This document shows, one piece after another, positions 1-8,624 of a stretch of 48,930 nucleotides of DNA. Source of the DNA: Acidimicrobiia bacterium (GTDB taxonomy: Bacteria; Actinomycetota; Acidimicrobiia; IMCC26256; DASPTH01); assembly GCA_040880805.1 (NCBI GenBank), contig JBBDHW010000059.1:16379-65308 (forward strand). Direction: 5' to 3'. The notes beneath the pieces were generated by a model. It saw only the letters and a program-made list of their open reading frames with translations. It was not told the DNA's origin and made no database searches. How positions within the stretch are numbered: position 1 is the stretch's first letter; each line of letters opens with the position of its first letter. Position numbers and translations under genes: made by a program.

Positions 1-1030
1 CGCGGCCCGTTGCCGCGACCCCCGGCGCGCGGGTCGCGGCAACGGGCAATCCCTCGAGCTCGCGCAGCGCCGCAAGCTGCGGCACTGCCGCTTCGATCGA
101 GAACGCCTCATAGCCCATCGCGCCGATCTCGGTCAGCGCGATCACCGCGCCGAGCGCGGTGGCCAAGCGAGCTGTCGAGAGGTCCCCTGCCAACGCAGCA
201 CGAGTCAGCACCACGAATGGGACCCCCACAGCAAGCGTTGACAACACGAACGTGATCCACTGACGCGGCAACGCACTCCGGTAGAGCTGCTCGCGCACGG
301 CGGCGACCTCTCCGCGGCGCGCGTTGAATGCCTCCAACACGAACCCGTCGAAGCCGAACAGCCGAACCTCCTTACCTCCCGTCGGCGTCACTGCCAAGGA
401 CCGCCAGTACTCAGCCTCCCGAACCGCGTTCCCTCTCTCGCTCGCCCCAGGACCCACCACACGCGCGTACTGGCGACGCAGAATCGCCCGCTGCGTCAGC
501 AACAGCACCAGTGAGAACAACGCCAGGAGCGGCGAATACAACGCCACCAACGCCGCCGATGCTCCCGCACCCACGAACCGGGTCATCAACCACAGCTGCC
601 CCTCGGCTGCCGCTCCCATGTTGAACAGGTACTGGTCGTAGACCGGCAACGCTGCCGCCCGCCGAATCGCTTGATCATCGAGATGATCGACACCCGGAAC
701 GGCCACCACCGCCCGTCTGACCTTCTGGCGGATCCTCCCATTCACCCGCAAAGCCACCGCATCACGAAGAGGACTCAGCAGACTCCACGCGACGAGATCC
801 AAGACCAACAGCACACCCACCGCCAAGAGCGGAACAACGACCGAGGCCGCGTCCTCGCCCCGAGCGGCAAGAGTCGCGACACGCGACACCAGCACACCCA
901 CCGCCGCTGCAGTGATCGCAGGCAACAACCCCACGACCACCTCGACCGACCCGAGGCCCGCGACCCGCCACCAACCAATCCCGCCTAACAGTCGCAGCAA
1001 GCCAACACGATCTCGCACGAGTTCTCGCAC
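1..1030 (-). CDS. ABC exporter transmembrane domain, partial (cut by window edge)
   Basis: The minus strand reads open from GTG at 1030 to the window edge, giving about 343 residues with no stop. An in-frame TAG at 1037-1039 lies just upstream, and an AGGAGGT-like RBS (1039-1044) sits 8 nt before the GTG, so this start is well fixed. The protein has long hydrophobic helices near residues 18-50, 60-80 and 150-185, and another pair after residue 260. An intervening cytoplasmic helix carries the motif VNGRIRQKVRRAV. This is the pattern of type I ABC exporter membrane domains. The nucleotide-binding domain would lie beyond the window and is not seen. The substrate cannot be inferred. Confidence 0.8.
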   Translation of the reverse strand, partial: MRELVRDRVGLLRLLGGIGWWRVAGLGSVEVVVGLLPAITAAAVGVLVSRVATLAARGEDAASVVVPLLAVGVLLVLDLVAWSLLSPLRDAVALRVNGRIRQKVRRAVVAVPGVDHLDDQAIRRAAALPVYDQYLFNMGAAAEGQLWLMTRFVGAGASAALVALYSPLLALFSLVLLLTQRAILRRQYARVVGPGASERGNAVREAEYWRSLAVTPTGGKEVRLFGFDGFVLEAFNARRGEVAAVREQLYRSALPRQWITFVLSTLAVGVPFVVLTRAALAGDLSTARLATALGAVIALTEIGAMGYEAFSIEAAVPQLAALRELEGLPVAATRAPGVAATGR

Positions 1031-1387
1031 CGACAGCTACCTCCAGCACCACCGGGACGCGGAGTCGAACCGACGCATTCAACCAGCAACAGAGAACCCC
1101 GCGTCGCTCCTTTTGGATGAAGCCTCTCTATCCGTGGTGGTTAGCAACGTCGGCGATAGAGATGCGACACGCGGAGCGCCAGAACGCGCGCTCTATATCC
1201 CATAGTCCAGGGCCCTCAAGTGGATACCGATCGGCACGTCGCTGCGGCCTTGATGCGGCCGTAACGGGCGAACAGCGACCGCTCCTGGGAGACTGGTACA
1301 TGTGGATACGTGGAGATGCGGTAGCGCCCGCGGCGGCAACCGTCGAAGCCTTTCCCTCGGCCCTGCGGTCGCTCGGACCGACGAGCC
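1031..1387. other. Intergenic region between divergent ABC exporter and histidine phosphatase genes
   Basis: There is no convincing reading frame in these 357 bases. The stretch 1108-1210 is less GC-rich than its surroundings and probably holds the promoters of the two divergent genes, but I see no clear -35/-10 pair. GATCGGCACGTCG (1229-1241) recurs exactly at 2044. Confidence 0.5.
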
Positions 1388-1936
1388 ATGACGCGCTGGA
1401 TCGAGCTCCGTCGTCACTCGCTGACCAAGAAAGACGCGGGCCGCGGCAGAGGATCGCACCTGTCCCAGGAAGGAGTCGAACTCGCTCGATCGGAGGGCGA
1501 GAGGCTGCGCCATGTCCGCTACGTCGCCGTGAGTGAGTCTCCACGCACTCTCGAGACGGCGATTGCGATGGGGCTTGCCGTCGATGACGTCGTGGGTATC
1601 GCGGGGTCGAACGTGACGGGAGAGGTCGACTTCCACGAGTGGTGGGAGTGGCCCGATCCGTGGGCTGTCTACGCCGAACGGATCGCGACCCGGCCACGGC
1701 TCGCTGCCTACGCCGATGCCCAACTGCAGATCGTCAAACGGGCAGTCGATCGCGTGCGCGATGACGACACAGCGCTCCTGATCGGCCATGGAGGCTGGAT
1801 CGAGCCAACCGTCGTCGCGGCCGTTGCGGCCGATCAACTGCAGAACTGGGGGCCACCGTTCGATCACCTCGAAGGTGTTCGCCTTTCCGAAAACGACGGG
1901 GTCTTCGCGATAGCCGCGGTCTACCGCCGAGCATGA
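1388..1936 (+). CDS. Histidine phosphatase superfamily protein (phosphoglycerate-mutase-like)
   Basis: This 182-residue protein has the histidine phosphatase (RHG) fold signature. LRRHS at residues 7-11 places the phospho-accepting His10; Ser replaces the usual Gly of the RHG motif. SPRTLETA (51-58) supplies the pocket Arg53, and LLIGHGG (130-136) the second catalytic His134. Such proteins remove phosphate from small metabolites or phosphoproteins in the cytoplasm, often of the SixA or CobC type; the substrate here is unknown. It is divergent from the ABC exporter and converges on the P-loop protein downstream. No strong RBS precedes the ATG. Confidence 0.85.
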   Translation: MTRWIELRRHSLTKKDAGRGRGSHLSQEGVELARSEGERLRHVRYVAVSESPRTLETAIAMGLAVDDVVGIAGSNVTGEVDFHEWWEWPDPWAVYAERIATRPRLAAYADAQLQIVKRAVDRVRDDDTALLIGHGGWIEPTVVAAVAADQLQNWGPPFDHLEGVRLSENDGVFAIAAVYRRA

Positions 1937-2044
1937 CGGACTAAGGCGCGGCGTCAAGCGGATCACCGAACAAGCGCCGGCCATGCGCACACCCAAGAAC
2001 GTGCGCTCAAGATCCCGCAGCCAGGACACGACCGGCGCGCAGCG

Positions 2045-2066
2045 ATCGGCACGTCGGTGTGCCGAT
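2045..2066. terminator. Hairpin between convergent genes
   Basis: ATCGGCAC and GTGCCGAT form a perfect 8-bp stem around a 6-nt loop. It lies between the ends of the phosphatase gene (1936) and the opposing P-loop gene (2076). There is no T-run, so it would act as a bidirectional stem-type terminator only by inference. Confidence 0.45.
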
Positions 2067-2075
2067 GATCCGGCG

Positions 2076-2660
2076 TCAAAGGGCAGGGAGCCTGGCGATG
2101 ACTTTGCCCTCGCCGCCAGCCGTTCGTTCCGCGACCTGAGCGATGGTGGCTTCGGGGCTGAGCTCCGTGTTGTCGATGCAACACGTCCACGATCGGTATC
2201 GAGCTCGCATCCACTGGACGTGGTCGGCGAGCCACTCGGGTGTTTGGTCGCCGCCTCGGTTTGCCACCCGGCTCTGGATCTCCGTGAGTGCTGGGTCGAG
2301 CGTCACGTGGAAGACGTCGCCGACGTCGAGCAGCAGCGCGATCAGATCGTTGATCTCGTCTGGTGTGTGAAGTCCGTTGCCTCCGATGATGACGCACTGG
2401 AACCCCGCGTCGAGGAACGATCGTGCGAGCAGGAAGCACTGGTAGCCGGCCAGGTCGAGTCGTCGCTCCTCGTGGGAAAGCTCCCAGCGAGGGTCCACCA
2501 TCATCAGGACAGTGTCCGTGTCAATGACCGCCGTCGGACCGAGGTGCCGCTCAAGGGCGCGGTACCCGAGGTTCATGAGCGTCGACTTGCCGGACCCGCA
2601 CGCGCCCGACAGCAGAATCGTTCTCGCCACTGGTGCCGGTCCCTTCATGCCCTCGTGCAC
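2076..2660 (-). CDS. P-loop ATPase/kinase-like protein (AAA_33 type)
   Basis: This 194-residue protein opens with a Walker A loop, GACGSGKST, at residues 19-27. A D-T-D motif follows near residue 47, where a Walker B or substrate-binding Asp is expected. The overall pattern resembles small nucleotide, gluconate or chloramphenicol-phosphotransferase-like kinases. The first possible start is GTG 2660; ATG 2648 is an in-frame alternative and neither has a strong RBS. The gene lies downstream of an aminoglycoside-phosphotransferase-like gene on the same strand, about 200 bp away. The substrate is not recognisable. Confidence 0.7.
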   Translation of the reverse strand: MHEGMKGPAPVARTILLSGACGSGKSTLMNLGYRALERHLGPTAVIDTDTVLMMVDPRWELSHEERRLDLAGYQCFLLARSFLDAGFQCVIIGGNGLHTPDEINDLIALLLDVGDVFHVTLDPALTEIQSRVANRGGDQTPEWLADHVQWMRARYRSWTCCIDNTELSPEATIAQVAERTAGGEGKVIARLPAL

Positions 2661-2745
2661 ACCAGGCTAGGACGCTCCGTTCCCCTTCCATCTCGAGTTC
2701 GTCGTGGCACGACGCGACGGCTTGTTCCACGAACGATGATCCATA

Positions 2746-2766
2746 CAGCCGACAGCCGACAGCCGA
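2746..2766. repeat. Three tandem copies of the heptamer CAGCCGA
   Basis: CAGCCGA occurs three times head to tail in the gap between the phosphotransferase-like gene (ends 2861) and the P-loop gene (starts 2660). It may be a slippage-prone tract. No function is evident. Confidence 0.7.
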
Positions 2767-2860
2767 CAAAGAGGCTTGCACCGTGCCACCTGGTTGGGAC
2801 GCCGCGGGTAAATCGCCGCGCGTCTCTACGGATTTGCACCCACTGTTGGTCGCGCGGTGG

Positions 2861-3715
2861 CTATCGACCTGTGACTCGTCGTAGCTCGTCTTCGTCACCG
2901 ATGTTCCAGAGCAAGCGGTAGAAGCGTGTTCGTTCGGCGTCGGCGGCAATTCCGTACGCGTCGAGAAGCGCGTCTTGCCATACGGGTCCGTAGTTCCATT
3001 CGGCGGCCATCGTGGCGACCGCGAGATCCGCCCACGGGGCCGCGATCCCGAGGTCGCCGAGATCGACGTGCCCTGACCAGTGGCCATCGTCGGCGATCAG
3101 TGTGTTGGGTGAGCAGGCGTCCCCGTGACACACGACCAGCTTGTCGATCGGCGGCGGGGCGGACAGCAACGCCAGTGCTCCGTCGACTCCGAGCTGTCGA
3201 TCCTCTGGCGCCCACGTTGCGGGGTCGAGCATCCCGAGCGCCGCGAGCTGTCGCGGAGCGACGATCCGATCCTCGACCGACCATGAGAAGGGGCAGGTGT
3301 CGACCGGTAGTGCATCGTGGAGTGCTCGCAACCCCAACCCAATCTGCGCCACCGCCGTCTCGGGCTCCTGCTTCCAGCGATCTGACACCGCGCTCTCCCC
3401 CGGCAGAGCTTCGGTCACGATCCAGCCGGCGTTCTCATCAGCGCCATGTTCGATGACGCGTGGGACGGACGCGTACATCACCGCCCACTGAAGCCGGGCG
3501 ATCTCCTTCGAGAGATCAATCCCGCTCGCGTGCGGCGACCACTTCACGAAGTAGCGATGCGCGCCCCCGACCTCGTAGGTGCACCCACCGAGTTCGTTGC
3601 TCCAAACGAGTCGCAGAGGCCTACCCTCCGCGCGCCTGAGGACGGCTGCCGGCACTCGGTGATCGTCTGGTCCGGTATCAGTCACCGTAGGCGAGTGTGT
3701 CACGGCACCGGTCAA
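2861..3715 (-). CDS. Aminoglycoside 3'-phosphotransferase-like (APH) family kinase
   Basis: This 284-residue protein has the APH fold. Lys58 (YFVKWS) is the likely ATP-binding lysine. HGD at 197-199 gives the catalytic Asp199, Asn204 follows in SPNT, and VDLGDLG (217-223) supplies the metal-binding Asp. The arrangement is closest to APH(3')-type enzymes, which phosphorylate aminoglycosides in the cytoplasm. Environmental homologues are often of unknown substrate, so resistance is only a possibility. The TTG start at 3715 has AAGGAG 8 nt upstream (3724-3729); GTG 3703 is an alternative. The gene is followed by the P-loop protein. Confidence 0.8.
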   Translation of the reverse strand: MTGAVTHSPTVTDTGPDDHRVPAAVLRRAEGRPLRLVWSNELGGCTYEVGGAHRYFVKWSPHASGIDLSKEIARLQWAVMYASVPRVIEHGADENAGWIVTEALPGESAVSDRWKQEPETAVAQIGLGLRALHDALPVDTCPFSWSVEDRIVAPRQLAALGMLDPATWAPEDRQLGVDGALALLSAPPPIDKLVVCHGDACSPNTLIADDGHWSGHVDLGDLGIAAPWADLAVATMAAEWNYGPVWQDALLDAYGIAADAERTRFYRLLWNIGDEDELRRVTGR

Positions 3716-4112
3716 TCACGGGCGCTCCTTCGCCGTTTCACCCGCCCACGATCTGCCGATCCGCGACACGCTGGCGATGCGCAGATCCGCTCAGAACGCG
3801 ACGACAGAATGCTCAACCGGCACGATCGCAGAAGCGCTACAGATCGCACTCGGTCGCGCGGAGCAGGGGTTGGAGGGCACCTCGCACGGGCTTCGCAGCC
3901 GCGCGTCCTGCGACACCCGGTGACGATGACGACCTCGAGCAGACGGCCCATCCGCAAGCCCCAAGAGACGCGACGGCGCCAGGGGCCTTCGTCGCCAGAG
4001 CGGACCCCGCTCGCGCCGCTTGTCTGCGTTGACGTTCGCGGCGGCTACGCATCTTCGCCGCCGCGCGAGCGGGCACCTGGTCGCCGGTGGTCTGTGCCCA
4101 GGACTGTGTTCC
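3716..4112. other. Intergenic region, about 400 bp
   Basis: No gene is supported here. A 46-codon frame (3777-3917, plus strand) reads plausibly but has no RBS and no recognisable motif. The upstream signals of the phosphotransferase-like gene must lie at its left end. Confidence 0.4.
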
Positions 4113-5552
4113 TCAGACGAACTGCTTCGTGAGTTCCGCGACCTCGTCGAAGTTCTTCTTGATGTCGGGCAAGGACTGGCTGCCGTCGCGGTAGGCCTGT
4201 TTTGACATGTCCTTATCTCCGAAGCGAAGTCGCCCGGAGTCGCTATCTATGACGTCGGCGACCAACAGAGCGCCGGTCTCGTGGTCGAAGCCGCATTCGA
4301 TCTTGAAGTCGAAGTACGTGCCGCCGAGTCTCGCCCACGCGTGCTCGACTATCTCGAATGTCCGGACGGTGAGGTCGCGAAGTTGGCCAAGTTGCTCAGA
4401 GGTGACCGTCGCATAGCGACTGTGCGACAGCATCTCCTCGCTGATGAGGTCGCCGGCGGCGTGGACGTCGCCGAGCTGAAGAGCCGCCTTCGTGTTGGGC
4501 ACGAAACGCCGCAACACGTCGCGCGCGAAGTCGAATTCAAGGAGCGGATCATGGTTCGCGTCGTCCTTCTCGAAGACCTCGAAGACGAGATCGGCAAAGA
4601 CGGTGCCGTCGGCGATGTCGGCATTCCGGTCTAGAAAGCTGCCAGTCGCGATCCGTCGAGCGACGAGTTCGAGAGGGATCATCTCGACCTTGCGCGCCCG
4701 AAAGGTGACTGCGTCGAGCCGCTCGACAAAATGAGTCGGCACACGATTGTTGTTGAGTAGTCGGAAGATGTTGCAGGTCGTCGTTGTCGACGACGCCGCC
4801 TTGCCCTCGATGACATCGTGCTTCGCTCCGTCGCCCGCCGTGATGTCGTCCTTGCTCCGGATCAACACGGTGCCGTCGCCGGCGTCGATGATGATCTTCG
4901 TCTTGCCTTCGATGGCCTGCATGAGCTTCTCCTTCTCTCGGGTCAGAACGGTCGACGTCACGTCGGGGATCGTCGTCAGCCGATCGGGGCGCACCGACCG
5001 GATCCGGTCGATCTCATCCACGCCGGCGCGCAGTCGGCGTCGGGTGCGGTTCAGCCGTGACCGCACCGTGCCGACCGGGATGTTGAGCGCATTCGCAGTC
5101 TCCTCGTAGGTGAGCGCCTCCCACGCGTGGAGCAGCAACACGTCGCGTTCGCCGGGTGGGAGCTCGTCGAGCAGTTTCGCCATCGCTCGCACCTGAAGTT
5201 GAGCGTCGATGACGTCCGCCACTGCGTTGCCGTGATCGTCCGGCTCGCTCTGCGCGACGAGGCGGTCCAACATCCTGAGTTCGCCGGCCCGCCGCCGAAA
5301 GTGCTTCCGCAATAGGTTGGACGCGATTCCGTACAGCCAGGGCAGCGCCGTCGAGAAGTCCGAGGCGTAGCGGAACCGGGCCTCGAACGCAGCGAGAAAT
5401 ACGTCAGCCAGCAGGTCGCTCGCATCGTCCGGACCGATCCGCCGGGCGAGATACCGGAAGACCGTCTCGGCGTGCCGATCGAAGATCTCGCCGAACCGAG
5501 CGGGTTCGTCCAGCGATTCGATTATGAGTTCAGCATCCGACCGGCTGATCAC
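4113..5552 (-). CDS. purC: ECF sigma factor fused in frame to SAICAR synthetase (PurC)
   Basis: A single 479-codon frame carries two unrelated proteins. Residues 1-177 are an ECF sigma factor, with region 2 near 15-85 (FDRHAETVFRYLARRIG, DLLADVFLAAFEA) and region 4 near 125-175 (LPPGERDVLLLHAWE, TVRSRLNRTRRRL). Residues 178-214 (VDEIDRIRSVRPD onward) resemble the N-terminus of the CU044_5270-type proteins often found after actinobacterial ECF genes. From Met211 there is a complete 269-residue phosphoribosylaminoimidazole-succinocarboxamide synthase of purine biosynthesis: EGKTKI, SKDDITAGDG, RRIATGSFLDRN, DFKIECGFD and KQAYRDG. A good internal RBS (AAGGAG, 4929-4934) lies 6 nt before ATG 4922, so free PurC may also be made. 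No stop separates the parts. Whether the fusion protein exists is unproven. Confidence 0.85.
   Translation of the reverse strand: MISRSDAELIIESLDEPARFGEIFDRHAETVFRYLARRIGPDDASDLLADVFLAAFEARFRYASDFSTALPWLYGIASNLLRKHFRRRAGELRMLDRLVAQSEPDDHGNAVADVIDAQLQVRAMAKLLDELPPGERDVLLLHAWEALTYEETANALNIPVGTVRSRLNRTRRRLRAGVDEIDRIRSVRPDRLTTIPDVTSTVLTREKEKLMQAIEGKTKIIIDAGDGTVLIRSKDDITAGDGAKHDVIEGKAASSTTTTCNIFRLLNNNRVPTHFVERLDAVTFRARKVEMIPLELVARRIATGSFLDRNADIADGTVFADLVFEVFEKDDANHDPLLEFDFARDVLRRFVPNTKAALQLGDVHAAGDLISEEMLSHSRYATVTSEQLGQLRDLTVRTFEIVEHAWARLGGTYFDFKIECGFDHETGALLVADVIDSDSGRLRFGDKDMSKQAYRDGSQSLPDIKKNFDEVAELTKQFV
4929..4934 (-). promoter_or_regulatory. Internal ribosome binding site before the PurC domain
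   Basis: The minus strand reads AAGGAG, then 6 nt, then ATG at 4922. This decides the likely independent start of PurC inside the sigma-PurC frame. Confidence 0.6.
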
Positions 5553-5971
5553 ACCTCATCTTTACCGTCAAGCCCGACTTCGGTTCGCGGGATCGTGCCC
5601 GGCCTCCCCACGTGACCGCACCCGTAGCGAACCTGCAACCGGGAGAACGGCGGACGACCCGAACGCCGGTTATCTCTCGCGCCTGCCGAGAGACGCTGGA
5701 CTGTCCCGAACGCGCGGACATATCGACGTGGGAATCGCCCCGAGGTGCTGGTCGAGGACGCGCCAGAACGCTCGCACCGAACATCAGACCGCGGCCGTCA
5801 GCCACGAGCGCAGATCGGCACCTCTTTGTGCCAGTCGCGAACGACGCCCAGGAGAAAGATCTCTCTCAGGGATCCTTCGCGGTGGCACTGCCGGGCGGCG
5901 TAGGCGCGAGACGGGCGACTGTCTCTCTGGGCGGTCGAGCGGTCGCAGGCGCGTTCAATGCACCGGCTCGC
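5553..5971. other. Intergenic region upstream of the sigma-PurC gene
   Basis: No reading frame here is believable. The region separates two minus-strand genes and must hold the sigma-purC promoter. A small hairpin at 5817-5832 is listed separately. Confidence 0.4.
5817..5832. terminator. Weak hairpin downstream of the FadD-type gene
   Basis: GGCAC-N6-GTGCC forms a 5-bp stem. It shares the GATCGGCAC sequence with the hairpin at 2045 and lies about 140 bp past the stop of the ligase gene. There is no T-run on the minus strand. Confidence 0.25.
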
Positions 5972-7561
5972 TCACGCTCGCTCGTGGCGCTCCGCGGCGC
6001 GGGCGCGGAGAACCTCCTTCTCGACCTTGCCTGCGGCGTTCACCGGAAGACTGTCGACGATCTCGACCGCGCGGGGCACCTTATAATTGGCCATCGCTGC
6101 ACGCGCCCAGTCGATGAGCTCCTCCGCGCGCACCTCCGCGCCGGGGGCCGCGACGACGAAGGCCATGCCGACCTCACCGAGCCGTTCGTCCGGCATTCCC
6201 ACCACCGCAACCTGGCCGACGGCAGGGTGGCCGAGCAACAGGTTCTCGATCTCGGCGGGGTAGGCGTTGAAGCCGCCGACGATGAACATGTCCTTCTTTC
6301 GTCCGACGATGCGGAGACACCCGCGCTCGTCGAGGGTCCCGAGGTCACCGGTGTGCAACCAGCCTTCGGTGTCGACGGCCCGCGCCGTCTCCTCCGGATC
6401 GTCGAGGTAGCCGCGCATCACGCTGTAGCCGCGCACCAGCACCTCACCCGGCTCCCCGACGCGTTGCACCACGCCGTTGTCGTCGGCGACTCGGATCTCG
6501 AGCCCCGGTCGGGCACGACCGACGGTCGTCGCGATGGTCGTGAAGTCGTCGTCGGGTGCGGTGCCGGTCACCGTGCCGGCTTCGGTCAGCCCGTAGCCGG
6601 TGATGATCGTCTGGAACGGCAGCTCTTCCTTCACCCGGCGGATCAGTACGACGGGAATGTCGGCCGCACCGGTCACCGCGACGCGCAGTGACGACAGGTT
6701 GAAGCGATCACGGTCGGGATGATCGAGGATCGACTGGTAGATCGTCGGCGGGCCGGGCAGCACCGTCACCGATTCCTCGGCGACTGTGCGCAGCACGTCG
6801 TCGACGTCGAACACGGCCTTCGGGATGATCGTCGCACCATGCATGAGTGACGCGAGACAGCCCGCCTTGTACCCGAACATGTGGAAAAACGGGTTGACGA
6901 CGAGGTAACGGTCACCGGTCGCGAGGCCGACCATGTCGCACCAGTCGGAGAACTGCCGGAGCGTCTGTGCGTGCGTCATGAGCACACCCTTCGGCGCGCC
7001 CGTCGTTCCCGATGTGAACAACACGTCACAGACGTCGTCGGCTTGGACTGCGCCGATGCGAGCGTCGAGCGCGGCATCGTCAACCGAGTCGCCGATCCGC
7101 AGGAACGCGGCAAGCGAGTGGTCGACGCTGGATGAATCGTCGAAGCCGACAACGAGGTCGAGGTTCGGCAGGCGAGGTCGAAGGTCGGCCAGCGTCGCGG
7201 CGTAGTCCATGCCGAGGAACTCACCCACCGAGAAGACGACGCGTGCGCCACTGCGCTCGAGGATGTACTGCACCTCGTTGCCCTTGAAGCGCGTGTTCAC
7301 GGGAACCACCGCGGCGCCCGCGCCGAGCGTGCCGAGCGCGGCGACCAGCCATTCGTAGCGGTTGGGCGCCCAGACTGCGACGCGCTCCCCCCGCTCGATG
7401 CCGGAGGTCATCAACGCGGCGGTCACGCGGCGGAAGTCGGCGACCAGCTCGGTGAAGGTGACGCGCCGCTCGCCGTCGACGACCGCCTCGGAGTCACCGA
7501 AGCGGGTGGCGGTGGAAGCGGCCATCTCCGGGATGGACGCCCACAGGAGATCGCCTCTCAC
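5972..7561 (-). CDS. Acyl-CoA ligase, FadD3-like (AMP-forming)
   Basis: This 529-residue ANL-superfamily ligase activates a carboxylic acid to its CoA thioester through an acyl-AMP. The AMP-binding P-loop LFTSGTTGAPKG is at 181-192. GYGLTEAGT, WLHTGDLG, GRKKDMFIVGG and the C-terminal catalytic Lys in NAAGKVEK are all present. The sequence reads closest to FadD3, which activates the last two-ring propionate of steroid breakdown, but that is recognition by eye. The gene starts at GTG 7561 and is the last gene of a run of minus-strand catabolic genes. It probably feeds or recovers the substrate of the mutase cluster. Confidence 0.85.
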   Translation of the reverse strand: MRGDLLWASIPEMAASTATRFGDSEAVVDGERRVTFTELVADFRRVTAALMTSGIERGERVAVWAPNRYEWLVAALGTLGAGAAVVPVNTRFKGNEVQYILERSGARVVFSVGEFLGMDYAATLADLRPRLPNLDLVVGFDDSSSVDHSLAAFLRIGDSVDDAALDARIGAVQADDVCDVLFTSGTTGAPKGVLMTHAQTLRQFSDWCDMVGLATGDRYLVVNPFFHMFGYKAGCLASLMHGATIIPKAVFDVDDVLRTVAEESVTVLPGPPTIYQSILDHPDRDRFNLSSLRVAVTGAADIPVVLIRRVKEELPFQTIITGYGLTEAGTVTGTAPDDDFTTIATTVGRARPGLEIRVADDNGVVQRVGEPGEVLVRGYSVMRGYLDDPEETARAVDTEGWLHTGDLGTLDERGCLRIVGRKKDMFIVGGFNAYPAEIENLLLGHPAVGQVAVVGMPDERLGEVGMAFVVAAPGAEVRAEELIDWARAAMANYKVPRAVEIVDSLPVNAAGKVEKEVLRARAAERHERA

Positions 7562-7626
7562 GCGCTTCCGCTCATACTTGTCCGCTCTCGGTGCTGCGCA
7601 CCGGGCCGCTCGGGCCCCGCTCCGCT

Positions 7627-7649
7627 GCGGGCCGGGGTACCCGGCCCGC
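7627..7649. terminator. Strong GC hairpin between the LLM and ligase genes
   Basis: GCGGGCCGGG (7627-7636) pairs perfectly with CCCGGCCCGC (7640-7649) around a 3-nt loop, in the 99-bp gap between two same-strand genes. It may attenuate or process the message. No T-run follows. Confidence 0.4.
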
Positions 7650-7660
7650 GGTCACTCCGC

Positions 7661-8617
7661 TCACGTGAGCTCGGGCGCGAGGGTCGCGAGGAACTCCCGC
7701 GTTCGGCCGCCCGAAGCCACGAGCGCGTCGCGACCCTGCCCGGTGGGCAGGACCCGCACCGAGAGGTCGGTCGCACCCGCGTCGGCGAAGGAACGGAGCC
7801 GCCGCTCCACGTCGGCTTCTGTCCCCACCGCCGCGATGTCACCGACGTCGGTGGCGTCGCCCTGCTCGAGAAGCCGCTGGTAGTTGGGTGAGAACTCGGC
7901 GTGACCGAGGATGCGATTCGCCCGTTCGCGCGCCGCATCCACCTCGTCGGGAGCGCACACACCCACCGGCACGCCGGCGACGACCCGCGGCGAGGGTCGA
8001 CCCGCGGCCGCCGCTGCCTTCGTGATCCGCGGCGCGACGTGCTCGGCGATGGCGCGCTCGTCGGCCATCCACAGGATGGTGCCGTCGGTGCGCTCTCCTG
8101 CAATCCGGAGCATCACCGGACCGAGGGCGGCGAGGAGCACCGGGGTGGGCACGATGTCGGTGATGTCGAGCGGGTTGTGAATACGAAAGCGGTCGTTCTC
8201 GACGTCGACCGGGCTCGGTCCCGCGAACATCGCGTCGAACACGTCGATGTAGTCCTCGACCAACTGCGCCGGACGCTCGTACGGCAACCCGAGCATGGTG
8301 TCGATGACCCAGTGGTGGGACGGCCCGACGCCGAGCGTGAAGCGCCCGGCGCACACCGCCTGGACCGACAGCGCCTGCTGACCGAGCGCGATCGGGTGGC
8401 GCGATTGCAGCGGGACGACCGCGGTGCCGAGCTCGATGCGACTCGTTTCCCGCCCCATCAACGCGACCGCGGTCATGGCGTCGAAGTCCTGCGGGAGTTG
8501 GGGGATCCACGCAGTTGCAAAACCTGCGAGGTCAGCCTCGCGGGCATCCTCGCAGAGGCGGTCGACCTTGCCCGCGTAGTTGCGGGTTTCGGGCCCGATC
8601 ATGATCCCGATGCGCAC
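7661..8617 (-). CDS. LLM-class, probably F420-dependent oxidoreductase
   Basis: This 318-residue protein belongs to the luciferase-like monooxygenase family. It begins RIGIMIGPETRNY and contains AWIPQLPQDFDAMTA, ELGTAVVPLQSRHP and FTLGVGPSHHWVID, followed by the ERTDGTILWMAD segment typical of actinobacterial F420 enzymes. Such proteins reduce or oxygenate substrates in the cytoplasm using F420H2 or FMNH2. The chosen GTG start at 8617 begins the conserved first beta strand, 7 bp after the stop of the preceding SnoaL-like gene; ATG 8602 is an alternative. The frame stays open far upstream but that part is not conserved-looking. The cluster context suggests a step in degradation of a cyclic or branched acid. 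Confidence 0.8.
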   Translation of the reverse strand: MRIGIMIGPETRNYAGKVDRLCEDAREADLAGFATAWIPQLPQDFDAMTAVALMGRETSRIELGTAVVPLQSRHPIALGQQALSVQAVCAGRFTLGVGPSHHWVIDTMLGLPYERPAQLVEDYIDVFDAMFAGPSPVDVENDRFRIHNPLDITDIVPTPVLLAALGPVMLRIAGERTDGTILWMADERAIAEHVAPRITKAAAAAGRPSPRVVAGVPVGVCAPDEVDAARERANRILGHAEFSPNYQRLLEQGDATDVGDIAAVGTEADVERRLRSFADAGATDLSVRVLPTGQGRDALVASGGRTREFLATLAPELT

Positions 8618-8624
8618 GACCGGC

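Noticed and set aside
1045-1080. A tRNA 3'-half look-alike (GGTTCGACTCC on the minus strand)
   Set aside because: The T-arm stem pairs over only three bases and no anticodon or acceptor arm lies upstream.
3777-3917. A 46-codon plus-strand frame containing GTIAEALQIALGRAEQG
   Set aside because: There is no RBS, no family and no operon context; it is too weak to call.
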